The position numbers and the translations under genes are program-made. Below the pieces are notes generated by a model. It was not told where the DNA came from. It made no database searches and saw nothing but the letters and a program-made list of their open reading frames with translations. This document shows positions 1 to 8,249 of a DNA stretch of 64,000 nt, one piece after another. The DNA comes from Furfurilactobacillus milii (GTDB lineage Bacteria > Bacillota > Bacilli > Lactobacillales > Lactobacillaceae). The DNA lies in the NCBI RefSeq assembly GCF_021654115.1, contig NZ_JAIWJF010000008.1, positions 62,001-126,000 of the forward strand, read 5' to 3'. Positions within the stretch are counted from its first letter, which is position 1; every line of letters begins with the position of its first letter.

Positions 1-557
1 CAAATCAATTTACAATTTTTATTGCCGGATTGTCCGATTTATTAGCTTGTGCTTTTTCTATGGCATCTGGCGAATATGCCTCAGTTAGTTCACAAAAAGA
101 TACTGAGCGGGCTGCGGTTGCACAGGAAAGTGAATTGTTAAAGACGCAACCTGATCAAGAAGCTGCGATTGTCCGTGATTATTACGTTAGTCGGGGTGTC
201 ACCCAACAAACGGCGCAGGAAATCACTGACGAGTTGATGACAAAAAATCCGCTGGGAACGCTGGCGCGAATTAAGTATGACCTTGAATTAGGTCACTACA
301 TGAATCCATGGAACGCCGCTTTTTCCTCACTGATTGCGGCATCGACAGGTGGCATTTTCCCATTATTTGCCATGACATTCTCACCGGTCAGTATCCAGTG
401 GCCAATGACCATCTTGGCCGTTACACTATCGGTTGCTTTGACTGGTTATTTGAGTGCCAAACTAGGGGATGGTTTGACTAAAACGGCGATTATTAGAAAC
501 GTGATTGTCGGTTTGATTACGATGTTTATTCACTACCGTGTTGGGTTACTGCTCTAA
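1..557 (+). CDS. VIT1/CCC1 family iron/manganese transporter (5' truncated by window edge)
   Basis: The reading frame is open from base 3, so the gene begins before the window. About 185 C-terminal residues are visible. The segment SMASGEYASVSSQKDTE is the family signature (SMAxGEYxSVxSQxDxE) that follows the first membrane helix. Next come a cytosolic charged region and three hydrophobic segments at the C-terminus. Known members move Fe2+ or Mn2+ out of the cytoplasm by proton exchange. The substrate here is inferred only from the family. A terminator follows 13 bases after the stop, so the gene ends its transcript. Confidence 0.9.
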   Translation, partial: NQFTIFIAGLSDLLACAFSMASGEYASVSSQKDTERAAVAQESELLKTQPDQEAAIVRDYYVSRGVTQQTAQEITDELMTKNPLGTLARIKYDLELGHYMNPWNAAFSSLIAASTGGIFPLFAMTFSPVSIQWPMTILAVTLSVALTGYLSAKLGDGLTKTAIIRNVIVGLITMFIHYRVGLLL

Positions 558-570
558 TTGAATTAGTTAG

Positions 571-606
571 ATCCCGAAAACTGTTATGGTTTTCGGGATT
601 TTTTTA
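571..606 (+). terminator. Rho-independent terminator after VIT1 family gene
   Basis: ATCCCGAAAAC and GTTTTCGGGAT form an 11-bp stem around TGTTATG, followed by a run of seven T. Confidence 0.9.
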
Positions 607-619
607 TGAGTGCAAACTG

Positions 620-1125
620 AAAGGTAGCGCATTTTTGAATGGCGTCTACGGTTGGGCAACATTGATACGCTCACCGTGGGGCCGGTTCAAGCCGCCTGGA
701 AACCAGCGTCTTTCACCTCGCCGCAAAGCTTCGTGGGGAGCCGAGTCTTTGCGACCATCCGTAACCTAAGTTCGAGCAAACCACTCGAATTAACGTTACC
801 TTCATGGTTTGGTATCAATGTTGCCGCTCTCCAGCTGAAATTGTGGCAAGCTGCCTGTCATGGTCATCTAGCAGTAGCTATCAGAAAATTTAGTCATTTA
901 CCATAACCGTTTACTATAGGAGTGGAGCTGACTGGAAACAGAGTTCCGTGTCGGCAACACTTGCGGCAGGAATTTGGCCGCTTAGTGGTGCGGGATGACT
1001 TATGAGACGTGTACTTCGGCTCATAATCAAGGTAGAAGACTCCGGGCTTCAGGAGGCTGAGACCGATCCCCATGGAACGGCGTTTCGGGTCAGCGTAACG
1101 GCATGAAGGTTGTCTCCAAAAAAAA
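620..1125 (+). ncRNA. Candidate large structured noncoding RNA, class unknown
   Basis: This gene-free stretch holds many nested complementary segments. A 14-bp perfect helix joins GGCAACATTGATAC (655-668) to GTATCAATGTTGCC (812-825). Inside it are 722-728/747-753, 754-758/804-808, 761-765/795-799 and 769-776/784-791. Downstream helices are 832-836/849-853, 860-864/900-904, 927-932/950-955, 958-961 plus 963-967 with 977-981 plus 984-987, 1000-1006/1020-1026 and 1057-1064/1088-1093. Strand is inferred from a GAAA loop closed by CTG/CAG (932-941) and from the upstream terminator facing +. I found no RNase P, tmRNA, SRP or group II intron domain V motifs. Size and ornateness recall the ROOL/GOLLD classes, but I cannot assign it. 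Ends are approximate. Confidence 0.65.
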
Positions 1126-1237
1126 TTACTAGCGGTACACGTATGTGAGTTGTTTAGGCCGCTTCAAACTTTCACTATTTTGCGGTAAAACTAGTGGTAA
1201 TATAGTTAACAAATTTAACGTTAGGAAGTGGCCCAGC

Positions 1238-1768
1238 ATGTTACAAGATGCGTTATTAGTGATCGATGCTCAAAAGGGAATGGTCAATGCAGCCAATTAT
1301 GAGCAAGTCATTGATCAAATTAATGATCGGATTGATGCCTATCGTGCGGAAAATAAACCACTATTATTCATTCAACATACGGATGATGAATTTGTTTATG
1401 GTTCTGACCCGTGGATGTTGGCACCGCAACTACATCGCCAACAAACGGATCGAGTTATGTTGAAGTACCACTCAGATTCTTTTTATGAAACGGGGTTGGC
1501 ATCATTGTTACACCATCGGGCCGTTCGATTTGTTGAAATCTGCGGTTTTCAAACGGAATATTGTGTTGATACCGCTATGCGAGTTGGTCATGACCAAGGA
1601 TTCGACATGTCAATCATGCAAGGATTGTCGTCGACGATGGCTAGTAACGGATTGACGGCTGCTCAAATCATTAATCATCATGAACAGATTTGGCAAGGGA
1701 CATTTGGCCACGTCATGCCAAATCCGACAGTTCAATCTGAAACAACGACTGACGACGCGGCGCATTAA
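1238..1768 (+). CDS. Isochorismatase-like cysteine hydrolase
   Basis: A 176-residue protein of the cysteine hydrolase (isochorismatase/nicotinamidase-like) fold. The catalytic Asp is in LLVIDAQKGMV near the N-terminus, the Lys in MLKYHSDSF, and the nucleophilic Cys in GFQTEYCVDTA, the usual D-K-C triad. The substrate cannot be told from sequence. A GTG at 1145 would add residues that do not fit the family. ATG 1238 has AGGAAG just upstream, and a plausible -10 (TAATAT, about 1197-1202) precedes it. The stop overlaps the next ATG (TAATG), so the three genes to 2737 are probably one operon. Confidence 0.85.
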   Translation: MLQDALLVIDAQKGMVNAANYEQVIDQINDRIDAYRAENKPLLFIQHTDDEFVYGSDPWMLAPQLHRQQTDRVMLKYHSDSFYETGLASLLHHRAVRFVEICGFQTEYCVDTAMRVGHDQGFDMSIMQGLSSTMASNGLTAAQIINHHEQIWQGTFGHVMPNPTVQSETTTDDAAH

Positions 1769-2310
1769 TGAAAATTTATTTATGTGGATCAGTTGGTAGT
1801 GGTAAGTCAACAATTGCTCGAAAATTGGCTAGTCAGACCGGGTGGCCCGCGTGGTCGCTGGATGATATCACCTGGGTTCGTGGAACGGTTGCTCAAAAAC
1901 GGCCAGAAGAAGAACGAATTGCAATGGTGAATAAAATCTGTCAACGACAGAATTTTATCATTGAAGGTGCTCAACTAGGTTGGATTGGCAAGACGACAAT
2001 ATTCGAGCGTGCAGACTTATGTATATTACTCGAACCGAGTATCAAAAAAGTTCGTTGGCAGATTGACTCACGTTTTGTAAAGCAGTTGTTGCATTTAGAA
2101 CACGCAGACTATCAACCGACTTGGCAAGGATTAAAAGATATGCATCGGTGGCAGCGTCAATATAACCAAAATGATCGACAAAAGGTTTGTTTGCTCATTG
2201 CTCAGGCCGCAAAAACGCCAACAATTTGTGCTGATTTTGCGGAGGTGCAACAGGCAGTTTCACGTTTTTCAGAAAAGGGTGGTCAGGAACATGATGATAA
2301 AAGAATTTAA
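1768..2310 (+). CDS. P-loop kinase, DNA topology modulation protein (FlaR)-like
   Basis: A 180-residue nucleoside-kinase-like P-loop protein. Walker A is at residues 6-14 (GSVGSGKST), followed by SLDDITWVRG, the conserved segment of the FlaR/topology-modulation family of small kinases. IIEGAQLGW sits where the second substrate-binding segment lies. The name comes from an old Bacillus annotation; the true substrate is unknown. It starts at the last base of the upstream stop codon and overlaps the GNAT gene by 20 bases, which suggests translational coupling. Confidence 0.75.
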   Translation: MKIYLCGSVGSGKSTIARKLASQTGWPAWSLDDITWVRGTVAQKRPEEERIAMVNKICQRQNFIIEGAQLGWIGKTTIFERADLCILLEPSIKKVRWQIDSRFVKQLLHLEHADYQPTWQGLKDMHRWQRQYNQNDRQKVCLLIAQAAKTPTICADFAEVQQAVSRFSEKGGQEHDDKRI

Positions 2311-2737
2311 GGCGTTAACAACACGGGAATTATTTGAAATTTATCGTGCACGAACGGATGTCTTTGTCGTCGAACAAGCTTGTGCCTATCCTGAAGTGGA
2401 CACCGTCGACTTAAATGCCCAGCATGTATTTTCAACGACTGCAGACGGGCATGTGCAAGCGTACTGCCGAATTTACCGTGATGAGTCGCAAACAGACCAT
2501 TGGCATATTGGGCGCGTTCTGGTTGCTAAGCCGGACCGTGGTCGCGGATTGGCACGTGAACTGGTGCAAACAGCGATAGACTGGATTAAAAAGCAACCGG
2601 AGGCCAAGGTTATTGATATTGAGGCACAAGTTTATTTATCTGCCTTTTATCAACAAATGGGATTTGAAATTATGAGTAAACCGTTTGATGATTTTGGTAT
2701 TGCGCATCAGGAAATGTCACAAACTTTAGTAAATTAA
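2291..2737 (+). CDS. GNAT acetyltransferase, ElaA family
   Basis: A 148-residue GCN5-related N-acetyltransferase. The N-terminal FKALTTRELFEIYRARTDVFVVEQ and the acetyl-CoA binding segment GRVLVAKPDRGRGLA (V-x-x-x-x-R-G-x-G) mark the ElaA subgroup. The C-terminal SAFYQQMGFE is the usual GNAT beta5 region. Starts ATG ATG at 2291/2294 follow a GGTCAGGA stretch. An upstream start at 2171 would lie deep inside the kinase gene and is rejected. The acceptor molecule is unknown. Confidence 0.85.
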   Translation: MMIKEFKALTTRELFEIYRARTDVFVVEQACAYPEVDTVDLNAQHVFSTTADGHVQAYCRIYRDESQTDHWHIGRVLVAKPDRGRGLARELVQTAIDWIKKQPEAKVIDIEAQVYLSAFYQQMGFEIMSKPFDDFGIAHQEMSQTLVN

Positions 2738-2800
2738 TTGACTTATAGACTGGCTATGCCAGCAGGACAGTAAAACGCGGTTTCGCTCAAGCAAATAATA

Positions 2801-2829
2801 TTGTGTTTCACAGCCGTAGTTGGTATAAT
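2801..2829 (+). promoter_or_regulatory. Promoter of argS T-box leader
   Basis: TTGTGT (2801-2806), 17-bp spacer, TATAAT (2824-2829) with an extended TG two bases upstream of the -10. Confidence 0.8.
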
Positions 2830-2835
2830 AGCTTG

Positions 2836-3033
2836 CGTTCACGTTTGAAGAAGTAGTCTGTATTGGTATTGTTAAGCGAGTCGCGTTGGTGGAAGGCGAT
2901 CAAGAGAGCAGACGAAGCGTGTCAAACGGTTAAAGTTAAATATTAAATGAGTGGATTGGGTAATTACCTGATCAAAAAGAGTGGTACCGCGGAAAATCGC
3001 CTCTTACATACACATGTAAGGGACGTTTTTTTG
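2836..3033 (+). ncRNA. T-box riboswitch of argS, specifier CGU
   Basis: Stem I base CGTTTGA/TCAAACG (about 2841-2847 and 2921-2927) encloses a specifier loop and the helix GTCTG/CAGAC. CGT (2918-2920), an arginine codon, sits one base before the 3' base strand and is the likely specifier. The T-box GAGTGGTACCGCGG is at 2979-2992. Its TGGT bulge would pair with a tRNA ending ACCA. A terminator (CTTACAT/ATGTAAG and T run) closes the leader at about 2998-3033. Uncharged tRNA-Arg should favour the antiterminator and argS expression. Confidence 0.9.
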
Positions 3034-3079
3034 TTTTTTAACACGACATTTAGAATTTGAACCATGAAAGGGAGATTTA

Positions 3080-4771
3080 ATGAATAATCGCGAACAAGTT
3101 GCGCAAGCCATCAGTGAAGCGTTAGATGGTCAATTAACAGCTGAGGATATTGTTGTCAAAATTGAACAGCCGAAAACTTCTGACCTTGGTGACCTAGCAT
3201 TTCCAACGTTTGTATTAGCCAAGACACTTCATAAAGCACCTAATTTAATTGCCGCTGATTTGGCAGACAAAATTGACCAAACGGCCTTTGAAAAGGTTCA
3301 AGCGGTTGGCCCTTATGTTAACTTCTTCCTAAAGAAGGGCAGCTTTGCTGCAACTACGTTGGCTGCCATCTTAACTGATAAGGATCAATACGGTGCTCAA
3401 AACCTTGGTAATGGTGGTAATGTGCCCATCGACATGTCGTCACCGAACATTGCTAAACCAATGTCGATGGGCCACTTGCGGTCCACAGTGATTGGTAATG
3501 CGATTGCCAATATTTTATCTAAAACTGGGTATCATCCAATTAAAATCAACCATTTAGGTGACTGGGGCACACAGTTTGGTAAGTTAATGCAAGCTTATAA
3601 AATGTGGGGGACTGAAGCCGAAGTGAAGGCAGATCCCATCAATAAGTTGCTTGAATACTACGTTCGTTTCCATAAAGAAGCAAAAGAACATCCGGAAATG
3701 GACGAAGACGCCCGAGAATGGTTTAAAAAGCTTGAAGATGGTGATGAAGAAGCAACTCGTCTATGGAAGTGGTTCCGTTCAGAATCACTTAAATCCTTTA
3801 TGCGGATTTATGATGAATTAGGCGTGAAGTTTGATTCTTACAATGGTGAAGCTTTCTACAACGACAAGATGGACGAAGTTGTCCAAATTCTTGAAGATAA
3901 GCATCTTTTACATGAAAGTAAGGGTGCGGAAGTTGTTGATCTTGACAAGTACGACTTAAACCCAGCGCTAATTAAAAAATCAGATGGTGCAACACTGTAC
4001 ATCACACGTGATTTGGCTGCTGCTATTTATCGGAAACGTGAATACAAGTTTGTCCAATCTCTTTACGTTGTGGGCGCTGAACAAGTTAACCATTTCAAAC
4101 AATTAAAGGCAGTGTTGACGGAAATGGGCTTCGACTGGGCCGACCAGATTCACCACATTCCGTTTGGTCTCATTACCTTGAATGGTCAAAAATTATCCAC
4201 TCGTTCTGGGCGGGTTGTCTTACTGGAAGACGTATTAAAAGATTCCATTGATTTGGCCATGAAGCAAATCGAAGCAAAGAACCCATCATTAGCTAACAAG
4301 ACTGAGGTCGCTCATGAAGTTGGTGTGGGGGCCGTAATTTTCCACGACTTGAAGAACGAACGGCTGAACAGTTTCGACTTTAATCTTGAAGAAGTGGTTC
4401 GCTTTGAAGGTGATACTGGTCCGTACGTTCAATATGCACGGGCGCGGGCTGAAAGTATGTTACGGAAAGCCAACAAGACGACGTTTGATTTAGATGACAT
4501 TAGCATTGATGATCCAGCGGCTTGGAACACGATCAAGGCGTTGAGTGAGTTTGGTGATGTTATCAAACGGGCAGCTACAGAGTACGAACCATCCGTTGTG
4601 GCAAAATACGCAATCAATTTGGCGCGTGAATTTAACAAGTATTACGCTAATTCGAAAGTCTTGGTTGAAGATGATGGCTTAAATGCCCGTCTAGCACTTG
4701 TTAAGAGTGTCAGCATCGTGTTGAAGGAAAGCTTACGGTTGCTTGGCGTTGAATCACCAGACGAAATGTAG
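3080..4771 (+). CDS. argS: Arginyl-tRNA synthetase
   Basis: A 563-residue class I synthetase charging tRNA-Arg. The N-terminal Add-1 type domain (residues 1-100) recognises the tRNA D-loop. [16 protein letters not shown] contains the HIGH-equivalent HLRS. LSTRSGR stands in for KMSKS, as is common in ArgRS. The C-terminal DALR anticodon-binding domain contains [15 protein letters not shown]. The start has AAAGGGAG upstream. It is preceded by its own T-box leader and followed after 14 bases by argR. Confidence 0.98.
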   Translation: MNNREQVAQAISEALDGQLTAEDIVVKIEQPKTSDLGDLAFPTFVLAKTLHKAPNLIAADLADKIDQTAFEKVQAVGPYVNFFLKKGSFAATTLAAILTDKDQYGAQNLGNGGNVPIDMSSPNIAKPMSMGHLRSTVIGNAIANILSKTGYHPIKINHLGDWGTQFGKLMQAYKMWGTEAEVKADPINKLLEYYVRFHKEAKEHPEMDEDAREWFKKLEDGDEEATRLWKWFRSESLKSFMRIYDELGVKFDSYNGEAFYNDKMDEVVQILEDKHLLHESKGAEVVDLDKYDLNPALIKKSDGATLYITRDLAAAIYRKREYKFVQSLYVVGAEQVNHFKQLKAVLTEMGFDWADQIHHIPFGLITLNGQKLSTRSGRVVLLEDVLKDSIDLAMKQIEAKNPSLANKTEVAHEVGVGAVIFHDLKNERLNSFDFNLEEVVRFEGDTGPYVQYARARAESMLRKANKTTFDLDDISIDDPAAWNTIKALSEFGDVIKRAATEYEPSVVAKYAINLAREFNKYYANSKVLVEDDGLNARLALVKSVSIVLKESLRLLGVESPDEM

Positions 4772-4785
4772 GGCGGTGGTCACGC

Positions 4786-5238
4786 ATGCAAAAGCAACAA
4801 CGGCAAGCGGTAATTGTAAAGTTGATTGAATCAGCTAACATTACTAACCAAGATGCGTTGCAAAAAGCGTTGGTTGCACAGAATGTGCACGTAACACTGG
4901 CCACACTCTCACGTGATTTGAAGGAATTGCATATTGTCAAAGAACCTAATGCGGAAGGACACGCAGTCTACCGGGCTTTAAAAACGACCAGTGGCGTGTC
5001 GAACAATCGTTTTGAACAACGCTTTGGTGAAGTGGTGATTGATTTCACTCAAGTTGAGTTTATGAATGTTGTTAAAACGACGCCCAGTGATGGTAACGCA
5101 TTAGCGGCGTTGATTGATGACATGGATGACGATGCTATAACGGGCACGTTGGCTGGTCATGATACGATTTTAGTTATCAGTCCTAACCGTGAGGCAGCGA
5201 GCAGGTTGCATGACCGTTGGGCAGCATATCAGCATTAA
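4786..5238 (+). CDS. argR: Arginine repressor ArgR/AhrC
   Basis: A 150-residue arginine-responsive repressor. The N-terminal winged helix (residues 1-70, with ATLSRDLKELHI as recognition region) binds ARG boxes. The C-terminal domain holds GTLAGHDTILVIS, the hexamerisation and arginine-binding segment; the usual GDDT is GHDT here. The ribosome binding site is weak (GGCGGTGG). It lies 14 bases after argS, so arginine starvation sensed by the T-box would also raise repressor transcription. Confidence 0.95.
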   Translation: MQKQQRQAVIVKLIESANITNQDALQKALVAQNVHVTLATLSRDLKELHIVKEPNAEGHAVYRALKTTSGVSNNRFEQRFGEVVIDFTQVEFMNVVKTTPSDGNALAALIDDMDDDAITGTLAGHDTILVISPNREAASRLHDRWAAYQH

Positions 5239-5285
5239 AAGCAGGATATTAGGTGATTAATGCTTTCTTAATTGTTAGCAAAATT

Positions 5286-5335
5286 AAAGGTGATGTTTGA
5301 GAACGTTTGCGACGTTTTTGAATATCACCTTTTTA
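5286..5335 (+). terminator. Terminator after argR
   Basis: AAAGGTGAT pairs with ATATCACCTTT around an inner AACGT/ACGTT stem, followed by a T run. Confidence 0.8.
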
Positions 5336-5419
5336 TCATCCATACGGATAAAATGCGTGTTTGTCAGGTTACATTCATAAACGGACTAATAAAAATTGTT
5401 AAAACTGCCGATTTCAACG

Positions 5420-5447
5420 CTGACGCCAGGGTTTAGTGTGGTACGAT
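5420..5447 (+). promoter_or_regulatory. Probable promoter of PBP gene
   Basis: CTGACG (5420-5425), 16-bp spacer, TACGAT (5442-5447) with an extended TGG before the -10. It fits the gene start 36 bases downstream. Confidence 0.55.
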
Positions 5448-5482
5448 ACACTGGATTAATTTAGACAGAAGGGTACAAATTT

Positions 5483-7669
5483 ATGAAGCGCAATCAGCAT
5501 CCGGATTCCGGTCAGTCTTGGCGGGATTCCGCCTTTATGCAGGGCCTAAAACAATTTAAAAACTCTGCATTTATGCAGTGGTTAGGACGTTTGTGGCATG
5601 CCATGTGGCGTCACATCCGTCATTTCTGGCGTCGCTTTCAACTCACACGGTGGGTTATTGTGGCTATCTTAAGCGTTATTTTCGTGATGAGCGCTTACTT
5701 TACGTTTGAGGCAAAGACGGCCCATGTTGGTAATTTAAAAGCAGCATTGTCGCAGCCAACGGTAATTTACGACCGGAAGAGTCAAAAAGCCGGGGAGCTG
5801 TACTCACAAAAAGGGACTTACGTTTCATTAGATAAGATTTCACCTAACATTCAAAACGCGGTGTTATCAACAGAAGATCGCAATTTTTATCACGAACACG
5901 GGTATTCGATTAAAGGGTTGGCACGGGCCTTCTTTCTGTTAGCTCGAAATAAGCTCCTTCACCGAGATTACATTAGTGGTGGTGGATCAACGTTGACTCA
6001 ACAATTGGTTAAGAACGCTTACCTGTCACAGGAACAAACAGTGACACGTAAGGCACGTGAAATCTTCCTGTCCATTGAAGTTGAAAACGTTTATTCCAAA
6101 CAGGACATTCTGGCAATGTATCTCAACAATGCTTATTTCGGACATGGTGTTTGGGGCGTTGAGGATGCATCTGAGCGATATTTTGGTAAGCATGCGACTC
6201 AGTTAACTGTTCCGGAATCGGCAGTATTGGCAGGGATGTTAACGTCCCCAAGCGGTTATAATCCAGTTGATCAGCCAGCCGCTTCGAAAGCGCGGCGAAA
6301 CGTCGTGCTCGGTTTGATGGCAGACAACAAAAAGATTTCATCGGCTGACGCGACTGCTTATCAAAAAACAGCCTTAGTGACGACAGATAATTATGCGCCG
6401 GACAGTTCTTACCGGTACCCTTATTTCTTTGATGCAGTGATTGATGAGGCCATTTCTAAATATGGTCTAACAGAAGCTGACATCATGAATCATGGGTACA
6501 AGATCTACACAACCTTGGATCAAACGCAGCAAACAACCATGCAGAACTTGTTTAAGAACTCCGCCAACTTCCCAGCTAACGCTAGCGATGGCACAATGGT
6601 TCAGGCAGCAAGCATTGCAATGGATCCTGATAACGGGGGCGTGTCTGCTGTTATGGGAGGCCGTGGTGAACACGTCTTCCGTGGCTTTAACCGAGCAACA
6701 CAATCATTGCGTTCACCGGGCTCAACGATAAAGCCGTTTGCTGTTTATACGCCGGCACTTCAAAATGGTTACTATTATGATTCTGAGTTGCAGGATAAGA
6801 AACAATCCTATGGCGCTAATCATTATTCACCAAGTAACTATGGCGATACTTATCGTGGTGAGGTGCCGATGTATCAAGCGCTTCAAAACAGTTACAATGC
6901 GCCAGCGGTTTGGCTGTTGAACAAGATTGGTGTTCAAAAGGGTTATGACTCTGTTCAACGATTTGGAATTAACTTGGATAAATCCGATAATAACCTGGCA
7001 ATGGTGCTTGGTGGTATTAAGAAAGGTGTGTCACCTGAGACGATGGCACAAGCGTTTACGACGTTTGCCAACGGTGGTAAGCTAACTCAGGCTCACTTTA
7101 TTACTAAGATTGTGGATGCTTCCGGAAAAGTCATCGTAGATAATGACTACGATCAGCCAAAACGGATTATCAGCAAGAATGTCGCTAACGAAATGACCAG
7201 TATGATGTTGGGGACATTTACCCATGGTACCGGTGTCTACGCCAAACCAGCGGGTTATCAAGTGGCTGGGAAGACCGGTACCACCGAAGCGGACGGTGTT
7301 GGTGACACTACTGGAACCACGGATATGTGGGTTGACGGCTACACGCCGGACCTAGTCATGGTTAACTGGGAAGGCTTTGACCAGACTAATAAGGGGAATC
7401 ATCTAGATGTTCCCCAGGGGTTAGCTGTTAGTCAGCTCTACAAGGCCGAAATGACGAGCATGTTGCCGAATACCAAACAAACGGCGTTTACCGTTAAAGA
7501 TGCCAATACGTTGGCAGCAACTGAAAGTTCAGCGGAAAGTGGCAACGTTTGGGATGAGGTGCAACAAGGCGCTGGTAAAGTCGGCAAATCAATTGGTAAG
7601 GGCGCCGATTCGTTGCTTCAAAAAGCTGGCGATCTTTGGAACCAGTTCACCGGTGTTCTAGGACGTTAA
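5483..7669 (+). CDS. Bifunctional class A penicillin-binding protein (PBP1A/2A-like)
   Basis: A 728-residue membrane-anchored peptidoglycan synthase. Residues 1-50 are a basic cytosolic tail with two copies of a SAFMQ-containing motif. A transmembrane helix spans about 54-74. The glycosyltransferase (GT51) domain has EDRNFYHEHG (about 130, catalytic Glu) and GGSTLTQQLVKN (about 168). The transpeptidase domain has the STIK active site (about 413), SYN (about 471) and KTGT (about 598). The C-terminal 60 residues are Ser/Gly/Lys rich. It stands alone with its own promoter. Confidence 0.95.
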   Translation: MKRNQHPDSGQSWRDSAFMQGLKQFKNSAFMQWLGRLWHAMWRHIRHFWRRFQLTRWVIVAILSVIFVMSAYFTFEAKTAHVGNLKAALSQPTVIYDRKSQKAGELYSQKGTYVSLDKISPNIQNAVLSTEDRNFYHEHGYSIKGLARAFFLLARNKLLHRDYISGGGSTLTQQLVKNAYLSQEQTVTRKAREIFLSIEVENVYSKQDILAMYLNNAYFGHGVWGVEDASERYFGKHATQLTVPESAVLAGMLTSPSGYNPVDQPAASKARRNVVLGLMADNKKISSADATAYQKTALVTTDNYAPDSSYRYPYFFDAVIDEAISKYGLTEADIMNHGYKIYTTLDQTQQTTMQNLFKNSANFPANASDGTMVQAASIAMDPDNGGVSAVMGGRGEHVFRGFNRATQSLRSPGSTIKPFAVYTPALQNGYYYDSELQDKKQSYGANHYSPSNYGDTYRGEVPMYQALQNSYNAPAVWLLNKIGVQKGYDSVQRFGINLDKSDNNLAMVLGGIKKGVSPETMAQAFTTFANGGKLTQAHFITKIVDASGKVIVDNDYDQPKRIISKNVANEMTSMMLGTFTHGTGVYAKPAGYQVAGKTGTTEADGVGDTTGTTDMWVDGYTPDLVMVNWEGFDQTNKGNHLDVPQGLAVSQLYKAEMTSMLPNTKQTAFTVKDANTLAATESSAESGNVWDEVQQGAGKVGKSIGKGADSLLQKAGDLWNQFTGVLGR

Positions 7670-7784
7670 ACGATAAGGCACTGACTGATTGAAAATTTGA
7701 TGAGATTTTCAAAGCGAACAGCTGTTTCCTTTTGAAGGAAATGGTACACTAATAAGGAATTAAAAAATGAGGAGGCTACCGTTT

Positions 7785-8129
7785 ATGGCAGCAGATATTT
7801 TGGCCGACGCAAAGTCCATGGCCACGACCCTAGAAGCAAGCGACGAATTTCAAGCACTGAGTGATGCCTACGATAAAATGAAGCAAAACGATGAGGCTTA
7901 TAAAACTTTTCAAGAATTTCAGTCAACTCAATTGAGTTTGCAACAAAAGCAGATGCAAGGTCAAAATCTGAGCGAAGACGAAATGAACAACGCCCGTGAG
8001 TTAGCCACGAAGGTTGGTAACTTCGAAGAGATCAAAACATTGATGCAAAAGGAAGAGGCTGTTAACAACTTGTTGAACGAACTCAACAATGTGATTACTA
8101 AGCCAATTCAGGATTTATACAGAAAATAA
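7785..8129 (+). CDS. YlbF/YmcA (YheA, UPF0342) family protein
   Basis: A 114-residue all-helical cytosolic protein resembling Bacillus YheA, including LQQKQMQGQNLSEDEM and the C-terminal LNNVITKPIQDLYRK. The relatives YlbF and YmcA are RNase Y regulators; YheA itself has no settled role. ATG 7785 is chosen over ATG 7767 because GAGGAGG (7769-7775) sits nine bases before it. Its place beside the YhaM exoribonuclease cluster makes a link to RNA metabolism possible, but that is inference. Confidence 0.85.
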   Translation: MAADILADAKSMATTLEASDEFQALSDAYDKMKQNDEAYKTFQEFQSTQLSLQQKQMQGQNLSEDEMNNARELATKVGNFEEIKTLMQKEEAVNNLLNELNNVITKPIQDLYRK

Positions 8130-8143
8130 TTAAGTTCGATATC

Positions 8144-8190
8144 GCAGTCTGGTAGTAACGGTTAGTCCCGTGACTGCCAGACTGTTTTTA
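8144..8190 (+). terminator. Terminator after yheA-like gene
   Basis: CAGTCTGG(TAGT) pairs with (ACTG)CCAGACTG, then TTTTTA. Confidence 0.85.
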
Positions 8191-8249
8191 GTAAGCGATA
8201 GGCGAGTATTGCGTTAAACAAAAAGTACCGAGGTAAAGGAGACATCAGC

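Noticed and set aside
652-906. 84-codon frame in the structured RNA region
   Set aside because: TTG start, no ribosome binding site, and the stretch is fully occupied by RNA helices, including both arms of the 14-bp helix.
620-1125. Group II intron, RNase P RNA or tmRNA
   Set aside because: No domain V catalytic triad, no GGAAAGTCC or ACAGAA-type RNase P blocks, and no tRNA-like tmRNA ends were found.
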